A DNA stretch of 6,211 nt from Candidatus Dormiibacterota bacterium (GCA_003135035.1 PLDE01000221.1:1-6211), one strand, 5' to 3'; shown: positions 1 to 6,211, numbered from the stretch's first letter. The notes: a model not told the origin generated them from the sequence alone. Made by a program: numbers and translations.

Positions 1-1043
1 ATCTCCCACCAGCGCTCCTCGTTGGGGTGGTTGGGTACGCCCTCGTAGATGACACTGGTGGTGCCGTTGGCCAGCGGCCCGAAGAGGATGTAGCTGTGTC
101 CGGTTACCCAGCCGATGTCAGCGGCACACCAGTAAACGGTCTCCGGCTTGATGTCGAAGATGTAGTGGTGAGTGGTGGCCACTCCGACCAGATAACCGGC
201 GGTGGTGTGGACGATTCCCTTGGGCTTGGCAGTGGTCCCGCTGGTGTACAGGAGGTAGAGCAGATCCTCCGAGTCCATCGGCTCGCAGGGACAGGTGGAG
301 GGATCGTCGCTCTCGCCTTTGATCATCTCGTCGACGTAGATGTCGCGACCAGCCTGCATGTTCACATCGCCGCCGCTGCGACGGGCCACCACCACCTGCT
401 TGACCGAGGGGCTCATCGCCACCGCCGCGTCTGAGTTGGCCTTGAGCGGCACCTTGCCGCCCTTGCGCCAGCCTTCATCCTGGGTGATCAGCAGCTCACA
501 CTCCATGTCGACCAGTCGGCCGGAGAGCGCCTCGGCGCTGAACCCGCCGAAGACGACGGTGAAGGGGGCGCCCAGCCTGGTGCAGGCCAGCATGGCGGTG
601 GGCAGATCCATGCACATACCCATGTAGATGCCAATGTGGGTGCCCTTCTTGACCCCCAGCTTCTTCAGCCCGTTGGCGAACCGGACGACGTCCTTCTGGA
701 GGTCAGCGTAGGTGACCGTCCGGGTCTCGCCGGCAGGCTCACCCTCCCAGTAGTAAGCCACCTTGGAGCCGAGCCCCGACTCGACGTGCCGATCGACGCA
801 GTTGTAGCAGACGTTGAGCTGACCACCTAGGTACCACTTGGCGTAGGGGGGATTCCACTCGTAGAGCTTGTCGAAGGGTTTGAACCAGGTGACCCGCTGA
901 CGCGCCTCCTCGGTCCAAAAGTCCTCGAAACTGCGGTCGTAGATTCCTGGCTGGGCGTTAGCCTCGGCCGCGAATTCGGGCGGAGGTGGAAACGACCTGC
1001 CCTCCTCCTGGAGAGCGTCGATCCTCTGAGCGTCTACGGTCAT
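1..1043 (-). CDS. acs: Acetyl-CoA synthetase (AMP-forming), N-terminal part, cut by the left window edge
   Basis: This enzyme activates acetate with ATP and CoA to acetyl-CoA through an acetyl-adenylate, in the cytoplasm. Reading the minus strand from the ATG at 1043 gives 347 uninterrupted codons plus two bases before the edge, about half of the usual 640-660 residues. The N-terminal ACAS_N region contains 'YEWNPPYAKWYLGGQLN' (about residues 61-77). The AMP-binding domain has 'FGGFSAEAL' (165-173) and the phosphate-binding loop 'YTSGTTAKPKG' (266-276), followed by 'GWVTGHSYILFGPL' (311-324), all characteristic of Acs. The loop has Ala272 where many Acs proteins have Gly, a variant I believe occurs in actinobacterial homologues. 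The C-terminal domain with the acetylatable lysine lies outside the window. The start is supported by AGGAG six bases upstream. A divergent symporter remnant lies beside it, which fits an acetate uptake and activation locus. Family identity is very secure; the organism group is inferred. Confidence 0.97.
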   Translation of the reverse strand, partial: MTVDAQRIDALQEEGRSFPPPPEFAAEANAQPGIYDRSFEDFWTEEARQRVTWFKPFDKLYEWNPPYAKWYLGGQLNVCYNCVDRHVESGLGSKVAYYWEGEPAGETRTVTYADLQKDVVRFANGLKKLGVKKGTHIGIYMGMCMDLPTAMLACTRLGAPFTVVFGGFSAEALSGRLVDMECELLITQDEGWRKGGKVPLKANSDAAVAMSPSVKQVVVARRSGGDVNMQAGRDIYVDEMIKGESDDPSTCPCEPMDSEDLLYLLYTSGTTAKPKGIVHTTAGYLVGVATTHHYIFDIKPETVYWCAADIGWVTGHSYILFGPLANGTTSVIYEGVPNHPNEERWWE

Positions 1044-1135
1044 TTCTCTCTCCTAGCTTCCAAATCAACCCCCGCACCGGTATGGTCGAACGGCCAGCGC
1101 CTCTCCGAGCGCCCCGCAGCCTTCCCCCGCTGCAC
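1044..1135 (-). promoter_or_regulatory. acs leader and probable promoter region, between acs and the symporter remnant
   Basis: About 90 bases separate the acs start from the first recognisable symporter codon. Apart from the acs ribosome binding site I find no clear -35/-10 pair, operator or stable hairpin. None of the three plus-strand frames reads as symporter protein here, so this is either the true acs upstream region or symporter sequence decayed beyond recognition. The acs promoter must lie here or inside the remnant, unless acs is transcribed from further upstream. Confidence 0.4.
1046..1054 (-). promoter_or_regulatory. Ribosome binding site of acs
   Basis: On the minus strand the sequence is AGGAGAGAG, with AGGAG at 1054-1050 and a six-base spacer before the ATG at 1043. 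This is a near-consensus Shine-Dalgarno site at standard distance and decides the acs start. Confidence 0.8.
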
Positions 1136-1520
1136 AATATCAGTGTGCTCGTGGGCTGGGCCAGCGCCATGGCCGCCAGGTCGTTCTTCCCCTTGCTCGT
1201 CCTGGGCATCTGGTGGCGGCGGCTGACGACCACTGGGGCCGCGGTCCGGGGTGGCTCTGGGTGGCCGGATCGCCACCTGCTCGATCATCGTCACCATGGT
1301 GGCCACGGTGTCCATCCCGCTGGCAACATTCCTGGACCGGCACTCGGGCTTGGCAGTGGTCTTGGCTCAGCCGGCGATAGTGACCGTCCCCATCGCTTTC
1401 GCCTGCATGGTCGGAATATCTCTGTTCCGGCCCAATCCCCCTGCCGGGGTGGCCGCCAAGTTGGTCCGGCTGCACGCTCCGGAACGGCTCGGTCTGCGGC
1501 GCGAATACATCCCTGAGTGA
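1136..1520 (+). pseudogene. Sodium:solute symporter (acetate/monocarboxylate type), C-terminal remnant, 5'-truncated and frameshifted
   Basis: Two plus-strand frames together spell the C-terminal end of an SSS-family (ActP-like) permease, which in life would import acetate or a similar small carboxylate with Na+. The first piece, 1136-1246, reads 'NISVLVGWASAMAARSFF' then 'PLLVLGIWWRRLTTTGAA'. The second, from about 1248 to the TGA at 1518-1520, contains two hydrophobic segments, 'CSIIVTMVATVSIPLATF' and 'PAIVTVPIAFACMVGISLF', and ends in 'LHAPERLGLRREYIPE'. Ignoring one base near 1247 joins them as 'TTTGAAV-GVALGGRIAT', as expected of the family. About 127 residues remain of roughly 500-560. 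No upstream frame supplies the missing 400 residues, and no start codon with a ribosome binding site precedes the fragment. It is divergent from acs and ends 16 bases from the convergent dehydrogenase. The exact substrate and the left boundary are uncertain. A sequencing or assembly error could explain the frameshift but not the missing 5' part. Confidence 0.8.
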
Positions 1521-1536
1521 GGTCGGCCAGGGCAGC

Positions 1537-2538
1537 TCAGTAGCCGGCCCGGGGATCGGCGCGATTTGCCAATGCTTCTCCGGCGAGCCAGCGGTGCAAC
1601 TGCTCGGCGAAGAGCTCCGAGGTCCGCCGGGCTAGATGGGGCGAGCTCCAGCTCAGGTGGGGGCTGATGTGAACTCCGGGAGTGTTCCAGAGAGGAGACC
1701 CGGCGGGAAGTGGTTCCTCGACGAAGGCGTCGAGGTAGGCCGCGGCAGGACGGCCCTTGGCGATCCCCGCCAGAAGAGCCGTCTCATCGATCAAGCCGCC
1801 CCGAGCGACGTTCACCAGAGCGCTCTGATCGTTCAGCTCGGAGAGCACCCCTTCGTTGATGACGCCCTCGGTCCGAGCGGTGAGGGGCGCGACCAGGATC
1901 AGAGCATCCGCGCCGCGACAGGCACCGGCCAGGTCCGCCGTCGCGAAGACCTCGGCCACACCGGGCGGATCGGCCTTACTCGGGTCCCGCCGTACTCCGC
2001 TGATGCGGCAGCCGAACGGGATGAGCCGGCGGGTCACCTCGGCGGCGATCGCTCCCAGGCCGAAGAGAACCACGCTGAGGTCGCCCAGCTCGCGGAGGCT
2101 GATCTGCTCGAACTGACGGCGGTTCTGCAATTGCTCGAGCTCCGGCAAGCGCTTGCAGTGTTGCAGGAGGCGAGCCACCACAAACTCCGCGATGGGAACG
2201 GCTGTCACCCCCGCCGAGTGGGTCAGGGTGATCTGGCCCCGGTCCAGGAACAGCGGTGCCAGATGATCGATCCCAGCGCTGGCGGTGTGCACCCAACGGA
2301 CCTCGGGGTGACTCTCCAAGGCAGCCGGGAGCTGGTCCTGGGCGACGCCACTGGAGGATTGTGGAAAGAGGCGCCAGATGACGTCGAAGTCGCCCAACAT
2401 GGCGAGATCAGTGTTGCGTGGGGCGACGACGATTTCCGCCCCGTCCCCCGGGACTAGGCGCCGGACAAGGTCAAGGTCCGGAGCGGGAAGTTGGCCCAGT
2501 ACCAGACAGCGCACCGGGCGGGTCGGCGCAGAACTCAA
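1537..2538 (-). CDS. D-2-hydroxyacid dehydrogenase, NAD(P)-dependent
   Basis: This is a cytoplasmic oxidoreductase interconverting a 2-oxoacid and its D-2-hydroxyacid (for example glyoxylate/glycolate or hydroxypyruvate/glycerate); the substrate cannot be read from sequence. The 333 residues match the family's usual 310-340. The substrate-binding half includes 'VRWVHTASAGIDHL' (about 80-93). The nucleotide-binding fold starts at 'GLGAIA' (160-165), where the third glycine of GxGxxG is replaced by Ala165. The catalytic triad is present: Arg246 in 'NVARGGLID', Glu275 in 'AFVEEPLP' and His294 in 'SPHLSW'. The C-terminus 'ANRADPRAGY' resembles the common family ending. The start at 2538 is TTG with GAGAG six bases upstream. 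The only nearby ATG (2551) is out of frame, and GTG at codon 9 is an alternative. It is convergent with the symporter remnant and divergent from the sulfurtransferase, so it is probably transcribed alone. Closest relatives may be GhrA-like reductases, but I cannot settle this. Confidence 0.93.
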   Translation of the reverse strand: MSSAPTRPVRCLVLGQLPAPDLDLVRRLVPGDGAEIVVAPRNTDLAMLGDFDVIWRLFPQSSSGVAQDQLPAALESHPEVRWVHTASAGIDHLAPLFLDRGQITLTHSAGVTAVPIAEFVVARLLQHCKRLPELEQLQNRRQFEQISLRELGDLSVVLFGLGAIAAEVTRRLIPFGCRISGVRRDPSKADPPGVAEVFATADLAGACRGADALILVAPLTARTEGVINEGVLSELNDQSALVNVARGGLIDETALLAGIAKGRPAAAYLDAFVEEPLPAGSPLWNTPGVHISPHLSWSSPHLARRTSELFAEQLHRWLAGEALANRADPRAGY

Positions 2539-2643
2539 TCGTTTCTCTCATGGGGATCGGGCTGCTTGGGCGCTTCCGGGCTGAGCGCGGCCGCGACCGC
2601 GCTGCCGCCAACATCTCTCCCCATCCGCCGCCATCATGTTGCC
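2539..2643. promoter_or_regulatory. Divergent intergenic region between the dehydrogenase and sulfurtransferase genes
   Basis: These 105 bases must hold the promoters of both divergent genes if the start codons are right. I see no confident -35/-10 pair on either strand. A weak ribosome binding site for the minus-strand gene (GAGAG at 2549-2545) lies inside. The plus-strand gene has no clear Shine-Dalgarno sequence, so it may be leaderless or weakly initiated. An inverted repeat sits in the middle and is listed separately. Confidence 0.5.
2584..2603. repeat. Perfect 7-bp inverted repeat with 6-bp spacer, candidate operator
   Basis: The arms are AGCGCGG (2584-2590) and CCGCGCT (2597-2603), exact reverse complements. 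The overlapping CGCGGCCGCG at 2586-2595 is itself a perfect 10-bp palindrome. Its place between divergent genes fits a regulator site, but the bases are only G and C apart from the ends and spacer, so chance in GC-rich DNA is a real alternative. There is no T-run on either side, so it is not a rho-independent terminator. Confidence 0.35.
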
Positions 2644-3480
2644 ATGGATCAACCACCCACTCCCTTCGTCAGCGCCGCCTGGTTAGTGGAGCACCTCCGC
2701 GATCCCGATCTCGCCATCCTCGACGTGCGCTGGGCTCTTCCCGACGGCGCAGATCGCGATGCATTCCTGGCCTCGCACATCCCGGGAGCTCGCTTTGTCG
2801 ACCTGGACCAGGAGTTGGCTGGCCCACCCGGCACCGCCGGCCGGCACCCACTGCCTGCGCCGCAACGTTTCACGCAGGCGATGCAGGCCGCGGGCGTCTC
2901 CCAGGTGGGCCGGGTGGTCGCCTACGATGGTGGAAGTGGTGCGGCTGCCCGTGCCTGGTGGCTGCTTCGAGCCGCCGGGCACGCTCGGGCCATGGTCCTC
3001 GACGGCGGCCTGCCGGCATGGATCTCGGCCGGTGGCGAAGTTGAGGCGGGTGAGGTCGCGGTGGAGCCCGGCGACTTCGTTGCCGCCTCCTTTCGAGGCT
3101 GGGTCTCTGCTGACCAGACCGCCGAGATCCTAGAGGCTGGCGCGGTCGTACTGGACGCCCGTACTCGGGAGCGTTACCACGGCGCACCCTCCCCCTTGGA
3201 CCCCCGTCCCGGACACATTCCCGGTGCTCGCAATCTGCCCTGGTCGGACGCCTATCAGGACCGCCGCGTGGTGGCCCCCAAAGATCTCGCCGGACTGGTC
3301 AGGAGCGCCGCCGGGACGAAGAAGCCTGCTATCGCCTACTGCGGCTCGGGAGTCACCGCCTGCAGCTTGATCCTGGCCCTGGAGTCCGGTGGATTTGAGG
3401 ATGTGCTGCTCTATCCCGGTTCCTGGAGCGAGTGGGCTCAGGACCCCAGCCGGCCCGTCGACGAGGGAAACGCGAAGTAG
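2644..3480 (+). CDS. sseA: 3-mercaptopyruvate/thiosulfate sulfurtransferase (tandem rhodanese)
   Basis: This enzyme transfers sulfur from 3-mercaptopyruvate or thiosulfate to a thiophilic acceptor through a cysteine persulfide. The 278 residues match E. coli SseA (about 280). The N-terminal rhodanese domain (about 8-130) contains 'ILDVRW' and 'SHIPGARFVDLD'; its active-site position reads 'AYDGGSG', with Asp95 instead of Cys, as normal for this inactive domain. The C-terminal domain (about 153-270) contains 'LDARTRERYHG', 'GHIPGARNLPW' and the loop 'CGSGVTA' with catalytic Cys233. That loop is the signature of mercaptopyruvate sulfurtransferases; classical thiosulfate-preferring rhodaneses have a more basic loop. 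No signal peptide is seen, so it should be cytoplasmic. The frame stays open upstream to about 2491, but that extension overlaps the divergent gene and lacks family similarity, so the ATG at 2644 is preferred. It ends eight bases from the convergent short-chain dehydrogenase. Substrate preference is inferred from the loop. Confidence 0.94.
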   Translation: MDQPPTPFVSAAWLVEHLRDPDLAILDVRWALPDGADRDAFLASHIPGARFVDLDQELAGPPGTAGRHPLPAPQRFTQAMQAAGVSQVGRVVAYDGGSGAAARAWWLLRAAGHARAMVLDGGLPAWISAGGEVEAGEVAVEPGDFVAASFRGWVSADQTAEILEAGAVVLDARTRERYHGAPSPLDPRPGHIPGARNLPWSDAYQDRRVVAPKDLAGLVRSAAGTKKPAIAYCGSGVTACSLILALESGGFEDVLLYPGSWSEWAQDPSRPVDEGNAK

Positions 3481-3488
3481 AGGATCCC

Positions 3489-4259
3489 TCACTCGCGCCG
3501 ACTGACCTTGTAGGCGGTAGCTTGCTGCAGAGGACGCAGGACGATCTGATCGAGGTTGACGTGCGGCGGTCTGGTAGCGGCGAAGGCCACCACGTCGGCG
3601 ATATCCGCCGCCGTCAGGGCGGTCACGCCGCGATAGACGGCAGCGGCCCGCTCACGGTCGCCCCCGTAGCGATTGAGGGCGAAGTCGGTCTGGACCATCC
3701 CCGGGGAGACCTCGGTGACCCGCACCGGTCGTCCGACGAGTTCCAATCGCAGCGTCTGGCAGATGGCGTGCACCGCATGCTTGGCGCTGGTGTATCCGGC
3801 GCCTCCCTCGTACACCTCGAGGCCGGCAGTCGAGGAGATGTTGATGATGTGGCCCCGACCGGAAGCCTCGAGGGCGGGGAGCAGGGCACGGGTGACCTGC
3901 ATCAGGCCGAGCACATTGACCTCCCACATCCAGCGCCAGTCGGCGCTCTCCGCGTCAGCCACAGGATCGGCCCCCCGGGCACCACCGGCATTGTTGATCA
4001 GGATCTGGGCATCGCCGGCGCCAGAGCAGAACTCGGCCACACTGGCTTCATCGCTGACATCGACCACCTTTCCCTGAGCACCAAGTTCCGCGGCCAGACG
4101 CTGCACCTGGTCGCCGCGCCGAGCCCCCAGGAGCAATCGGTAGCCTTCTTGGGCCAGGCGCCGGGCGATCGCCTCGCCAATGCCTGCACTGGCGCCCGTG
4201 ACTACCGCCAGGCCGCGGGTCGAGCCGCTCGGCTTGTCGGCGCCCGACTCAGCCTTCAT
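3489..4259 (-). CDS. Short-chain dehydrogenase/reductase, classical NADP-type (YdfG-like)
   Basis: This is a cytoplasmic NAD(P)-dependent alcohol dehydrogenase/carbonyl reductase of unknown substrate. The 256 residues are typical of classical SDRs. It has the cofactor motif 'TGASAGIG' (21-28), 'NNAG' (89-92), Asn115 in 'EVNVLG', catalytic Ser143 in 'ISSTAG', and Tyr156/Lys160 in 'YTSAK', so the full tetrad is present. Arg47-Arg48 after the second strand suggest NADP preference. The C-terminal 'PPHVNLDQIVLRPLQQA' resembles the YdfG/COG4221 group, which includes 3-hydroxy acid and serine dehydrogenases; this assignment is by resemblance only. The first 15 residues are an uncharged-to-polar extension before the fold. 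The ATG at 4259 has the strong site GGAGGTGA upstream. It follows the yyaL-family gene by 27 bases on the same strand, so the two are probably co-transcribed. Its 3' end faces the sulfurtransferase gene. Confidence 0.94.
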   Translation of the reverse strand: MKAESGADKPSGSTRGLAVVTGASAGIGEAIARRLAQEGYRLLLGARRGDQVQRLAAELGAQGKVVDVSDEASVAEFCSGAGDAQILINNAGGARGADPVADAESADWRWMWEVNVLGLMQVTRALLPALEASGRGHIINISSTAGLEVYEGGAGYTSAKHAVHAICQTLRLELVGRPVRVTEVSPGMVQTDFALNRYGGDRERAAAVYRGVTALTAADIADVVAFAATRPPHVNLDQIVLRPLQQATAYKVSRRE

Positions 4260-4262
4260 ACC

Positions 4263-4270
4263 TCACCTCC
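4263..4270 (-). promoter_or_regulatory. Strong ribosome binding site of the short-chain dehydrogenase
   Basis: On the minus strand the sequence is GGAGGTGA, close to the full anti-16S complement, with six bases between GGAGG and the ATG at 4259. It lies within the 27-base gap after the upstream stop codon, which supports the ATG at 4259 and independent, efficient translation within a shared transcript. Confidence 0.85.
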
Positions 4271-4286
4271 CCACCTGAGTTGACCT

Positions 4287-6211
4287 TCATCCCAGCCTAG
4301 GCGGTACTGCCCTGCCCAGCTCTCGCTCCAGGGCCTCGCCATCGGTAACCGGGAGGCGGCAGATGAAGCCTCGGCACACGTAGGCGGTCAGGCACCCGTC
4401 GATCTGAGTTCGCTGGAATACCAGCGGGGGCCCGGAAGTCGCCTCCCGCTGACCCGGCGCCAAGCGACCTACGCCCACCGCCAGCTCTGGCCGCAGACGA
4501 GAACGAGCACGCTCTAGAAGCGGCCAATGAGCGCGGTCCTGATCAGAGCAGATCAAGGCCAGCTCGATCTGGCCCGACTCTAAAACCGCCATGACCGAGA
4601 GCAGGGCCGCAAAGGCCGACGGGAATCGTTCCATCGCGGTCGTCATCGCCGAGAGAAACTCGGTGACGCGGATGCGCCAAGAGTCATCTCCGGTGAGGGC
4701 ATGGAGCCGGAGGCAGAGTTCAGCCATCTGGGAGACGCCGGATGCCTGGGCGCCATCCTCCAGACTCCGGGGCCGCACTTTGAGATTGCGGTCGTGGTTA
4801 GCCGGGCTGTCGAACCAGCCTGGCCCCTCCGGGTCGGCGTACTCGGCCTCGATCCGAGTGGCCTGCTCGAGCGCCAGATCGAACCAGCGGCCCTGGCCGG
4901 TGACTTCGTGGAGCGCCAGACAGGCCAAGGCGAACCCAGCTAGGTCCTCCAGGGTGGCGCTAAATCGGGCCGCCGTCCCATCGAAGAGATGGCAGAGCCG
5001 ACCGTCGACGCTGGCCTGGTTGACGATGACATCCGCGCCGCGGAGCGCCTCCTCCAGATAGCCGGACTCGCCCGTCGCCAACGCCAGTTCACTCAAGGCG
5101 ACTATGGCAAGGGCATTCCAGCCCACGATCAGCTTGTCATCTCGCCCCGGCGGTGGACGCCGCGAGCGCACCATGGCCAGCTGCCGCACCATCGTCTGGC
5201 GGGCTGAGGTCAACTCACCCTCCGCCAGGCTGGGCACCTCCGCGTGGGCCCCGCCGCGAAGCACCATGTCTCCCTGCTCGGTCCGGGCATCTCCCGGCCC
5301 ACCGAAGAGAGTGATCGCCAACTGCAGGCGGTCCTGACCCAGGGCCTCGACAAGTTCAGCCTCGCTCCAGGCGTAGTAGGCGCCCTCACCCTGCTCAGTA
5401 TCGGCGTCTAGGCTGGCCGCGAAGCCACCGGCGGGAAGTCGCAGCTGATCGATCAGGAAGTCAGCGGCTCGACGGGCCATGTCGAGGTGGGCGGCCTTGC
5501 CGCGCGCCTGCCAGCTACGGAGGTAGAGGCGGAGCAGTTGGGCGTTGTCGTAGAGCATCTTCTCGAAGTGGGGCACGGCCCAGCGTTGATCGACGCTGTA
5601 GCGGTGGAAGCCCTCGCCGAGATGGTCCCTGATCCCGCCCTGGGCCATCGCCTGGAGAGCGCTCTGCACCACCTCCCCCGCCGGCTGGCTCTGACTGAGA
5701 GCTTCGCGGGTGAGTAGAAAGTCGAGAGCGGCGCATTGGGGGAACTTCGGCGCTCCGCCAAAGCCCCCGTACTCGCGGTCGACGCCGCGGAGCAACCTCT
5801 CCTCAGCGCTGGCCAGGATCTCGGCCATCCTCATTCCGTCGAGAGGCGCCGGGACCAAGGGCGCCGGGGCCAGCGCCTGGGTCAGCCGTTCGGCGCTGGC
5901 GACCACCTCCTCCCGGCGGTCGCGGTAGGCGGCCGCCAGCGACTCCATGACTCGGCGAAATCCGGGTAGTCCGGGGCGGTCGTCCGGGGGAAAGTAGGTG
6001 CCCGCGAAGAAGGGCCTCCCGTCGGGGAGCAGAAATACGGTCATCGGCCAGCCCCCGCCGCCGGTCAGGGCCTGGAGGGCGTCCATGTAGATCCGATCCA
6101 CGTCGGGTCGCTCCTCGCGGTCGACCTTGATGTTGACGAAGAGACGGTTCTGAATCGCGGCAAGGTCGGGATCCTCGAAGCTCTCATGGGCCATCACGTG
6201 GCACCAGTGGC
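4287..6211 (-). CDS. yyaL: YyaL/SSP411-family protein (DUF255, thioredoxin-like domain plus alpha/alpha barrel), missing its extreme N-terminus
   Basis: This is a member of the widespread YyaL family (human relative SPATA20/SSP411), whose biochemical role is not firmly known. The frame is open through the right edge, giving 640 visible residues; full-length proteins are usually about 650-700, so some 40-60 are missing. The visible start 'HWCHVMAHESFEDP' is the family's thioredoxin-like signature, and the edge bases GC fit the first Cys of CxxC. It continues with 'FVNIKVDREERPDVDRIYM' (about 24-42) and 'GGWPMTVFLLPDGRPFF' (about 52-68). The barrel part has 'GGFGGAPKFP' (about 148-157), 'GGIRDHLGEGFHRYSVD' and 'PHFEKMLYDNAQL' (about 191-225), 'SLDADTEQGEG' and 'DDKLIVGWNAL'. 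The last has Ala where the family usually has Gly. Near the C-terminus, 'YVCRGFICRLP' gives a CX4C pair (DNA 4376 to 4359). A start at the GTG (6197) or ATG (6194) would cut through the signature, so those codons are internal. It is likely first in an operon with the downstream dehydrogenase. Confidence 0.95.
   Translation of the reverse strand, partial: HWCHVMAHESFEDPDLAAIQNRLFVNIKVDREERPDVDRIYMDALQALTGGGGWPMTVFLLPDGRPFFAGTYFPPDDRPGLPGFRRVMESLAAAYRDRREEVVASAERLTQALAPAPLVPAPLDGMRMAEILASAEERLLRGVDREYGGFGGAPKFPQCAALDFLLTREALSQSQPAGEVVQSALQAMAQGGIRDHLGEGFHRYSVDQRWAVPHFEKMLYDNAQLLRLYLRSWQARGKAAHLDMARRAADFLIDQLRLPAGGFAASLDADTEQGEGAYYAWSEAELVEALGQDRLQLAITLFGGPGDARTEQGDMVLRGGAHAEVPSLAEGELTSARQTMVRQLAMVRSRRPPPGRDDKLIVGWNALAIVALSELALATGESGYLEEALRGADVIVNQASVDGRLCHLFDGTAARFSATLEDLAGFALACLALHEVTGQGRWFDLALEQATRIEAEYADPEGPGWFDSPANHDRNLKVRPRSLEDGAQASGVSQMAELCLRLHALTGDDSWRIRVTEFLSAMTTAMERFPSAFAALLSVMAVLESGQIELALICSDQDRAHWPLLERARSRLRPELAVGVGRLAPGQREATSGPPLVFQRTQIDGCLTAYVCRGFICRLPVTDGEALERELGRAVPPRLG

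Noticed and set aside
27..830. Three plus-strand open frames in the first 830 bases
   Set aside because: They are antisense shadows of acs, which reads through without a stop on the minus strand.
986..1516. Single 176-residue plus-strand gene
   Set aside because: Its first 50 codons lie over the acs start and leader and resemble nothing. The middle matches the symporter only up to about 1246, after which the matching frame changes.
1636..2457. 273-codon plus-strand open frame opposite the dehydrogenase
   Set aside because: It lies wholly antisense to a gene with full catalytic motifs, has no recognisable domain, and is expected from codon bias in GC-rich DNA.
2491..2643. 51-codon N-terminal extension of the sulfurtransferase starting at TTG
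   Set aside because: It overlaps the divergent dehydrogenase start, is low-complexity and Arg/Ser/Ala-rich, and lies outside the usual SseA length. The ATG at 2644 gives the family-typical 278 residues.
3480..3490. Small palindrome GAGG-ATC-CCTC at the convergent gene ends, considered as a terminator
   Set aside because: The stem is only four base pairs with a three-base loop and no T-run follows on either strand, so it cannot be supported as a terminator.
3432..4283. 283-codon plus-strand open frame opposite the short-chain dehydrogenase
   Set aside because: It overlaps the end of the sulfurtransferase gene and mirrors a well-supported SDR. Its residues show no family pattern.
6192..6197. 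GTG/ATG at 6197 and 6194 as the start of the YyaL-family gene
   Set aside because: The frame stays open to the window edge and the upstream codons spell HWCH, part of the conserved CHWCHVM signature, so the true start is beyond the window.

Overview
This 6.2 kb window is GC-rich and gene-dense, and looks like ordinary chromosome. Protein features suggest an actinobacterium, possibly of the Acidimicrobiia type: the acetyl-CoA synthetase wording, a symporter tail ending in a 'RLHAPERLGL' type sequence, and heavy G/C use at third codon positions. This taxonomic call is an inference from pattern recognition, not from a search.

Layout, left to right. (1) Bases 1-1043, minus strand: the N-terminal 347 residues of acetyl-CoA synthetase (acs), running off the left edge. 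(2) 1044-1135: the acs leader, with a good ribosome binding site. (3) 1136-1520, plus strand: a decayed C-terminal remnant of a sodium:solute symporter of the acetate/monocarboxylate type. It lacks about three quarters of its 5' end and carries a one-base frameshift near 1247. (4) 1537-2538, minus: an intact D-2-hydroxyacid dehydrogenase, probably started at TTG. (5) 2539-2643: a short divergent intergenic region with a perfect 7-bp inverted repeat. (6) 2644-3480, plus: an intact two-domain 3-mercaptopyruvate-type sulfurtransferase. (7) 3489-4259, minus: a classical NADP-type short-chain dehydrogenase. (8) 4287-6211, minus: a large YyaL/SSP411-family protein (DUF255, thioredoxin-like plus alpha/alpha barrel) that runs off the right edge. 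It lies 27 bases upstream of the short-chain dehydrogenase and probably shares its transcript.

How the genes fit together: acs and an acetate-type symporter are a familiar functional pair (activation and uptake of acetate), so the broken symporter beside acs looks like the remains of such a locus. The other genes are general redox and sulfur metabolism and do not form an obvious pathway. I saw no tRNA, rRNA, CRISPR array, insertion sequence or convincing rho-independent terminator. No stretch over 300 bases lacks a gene or gene remnant. I found no previously undescribed system; the symporter remnant is the most notable item.
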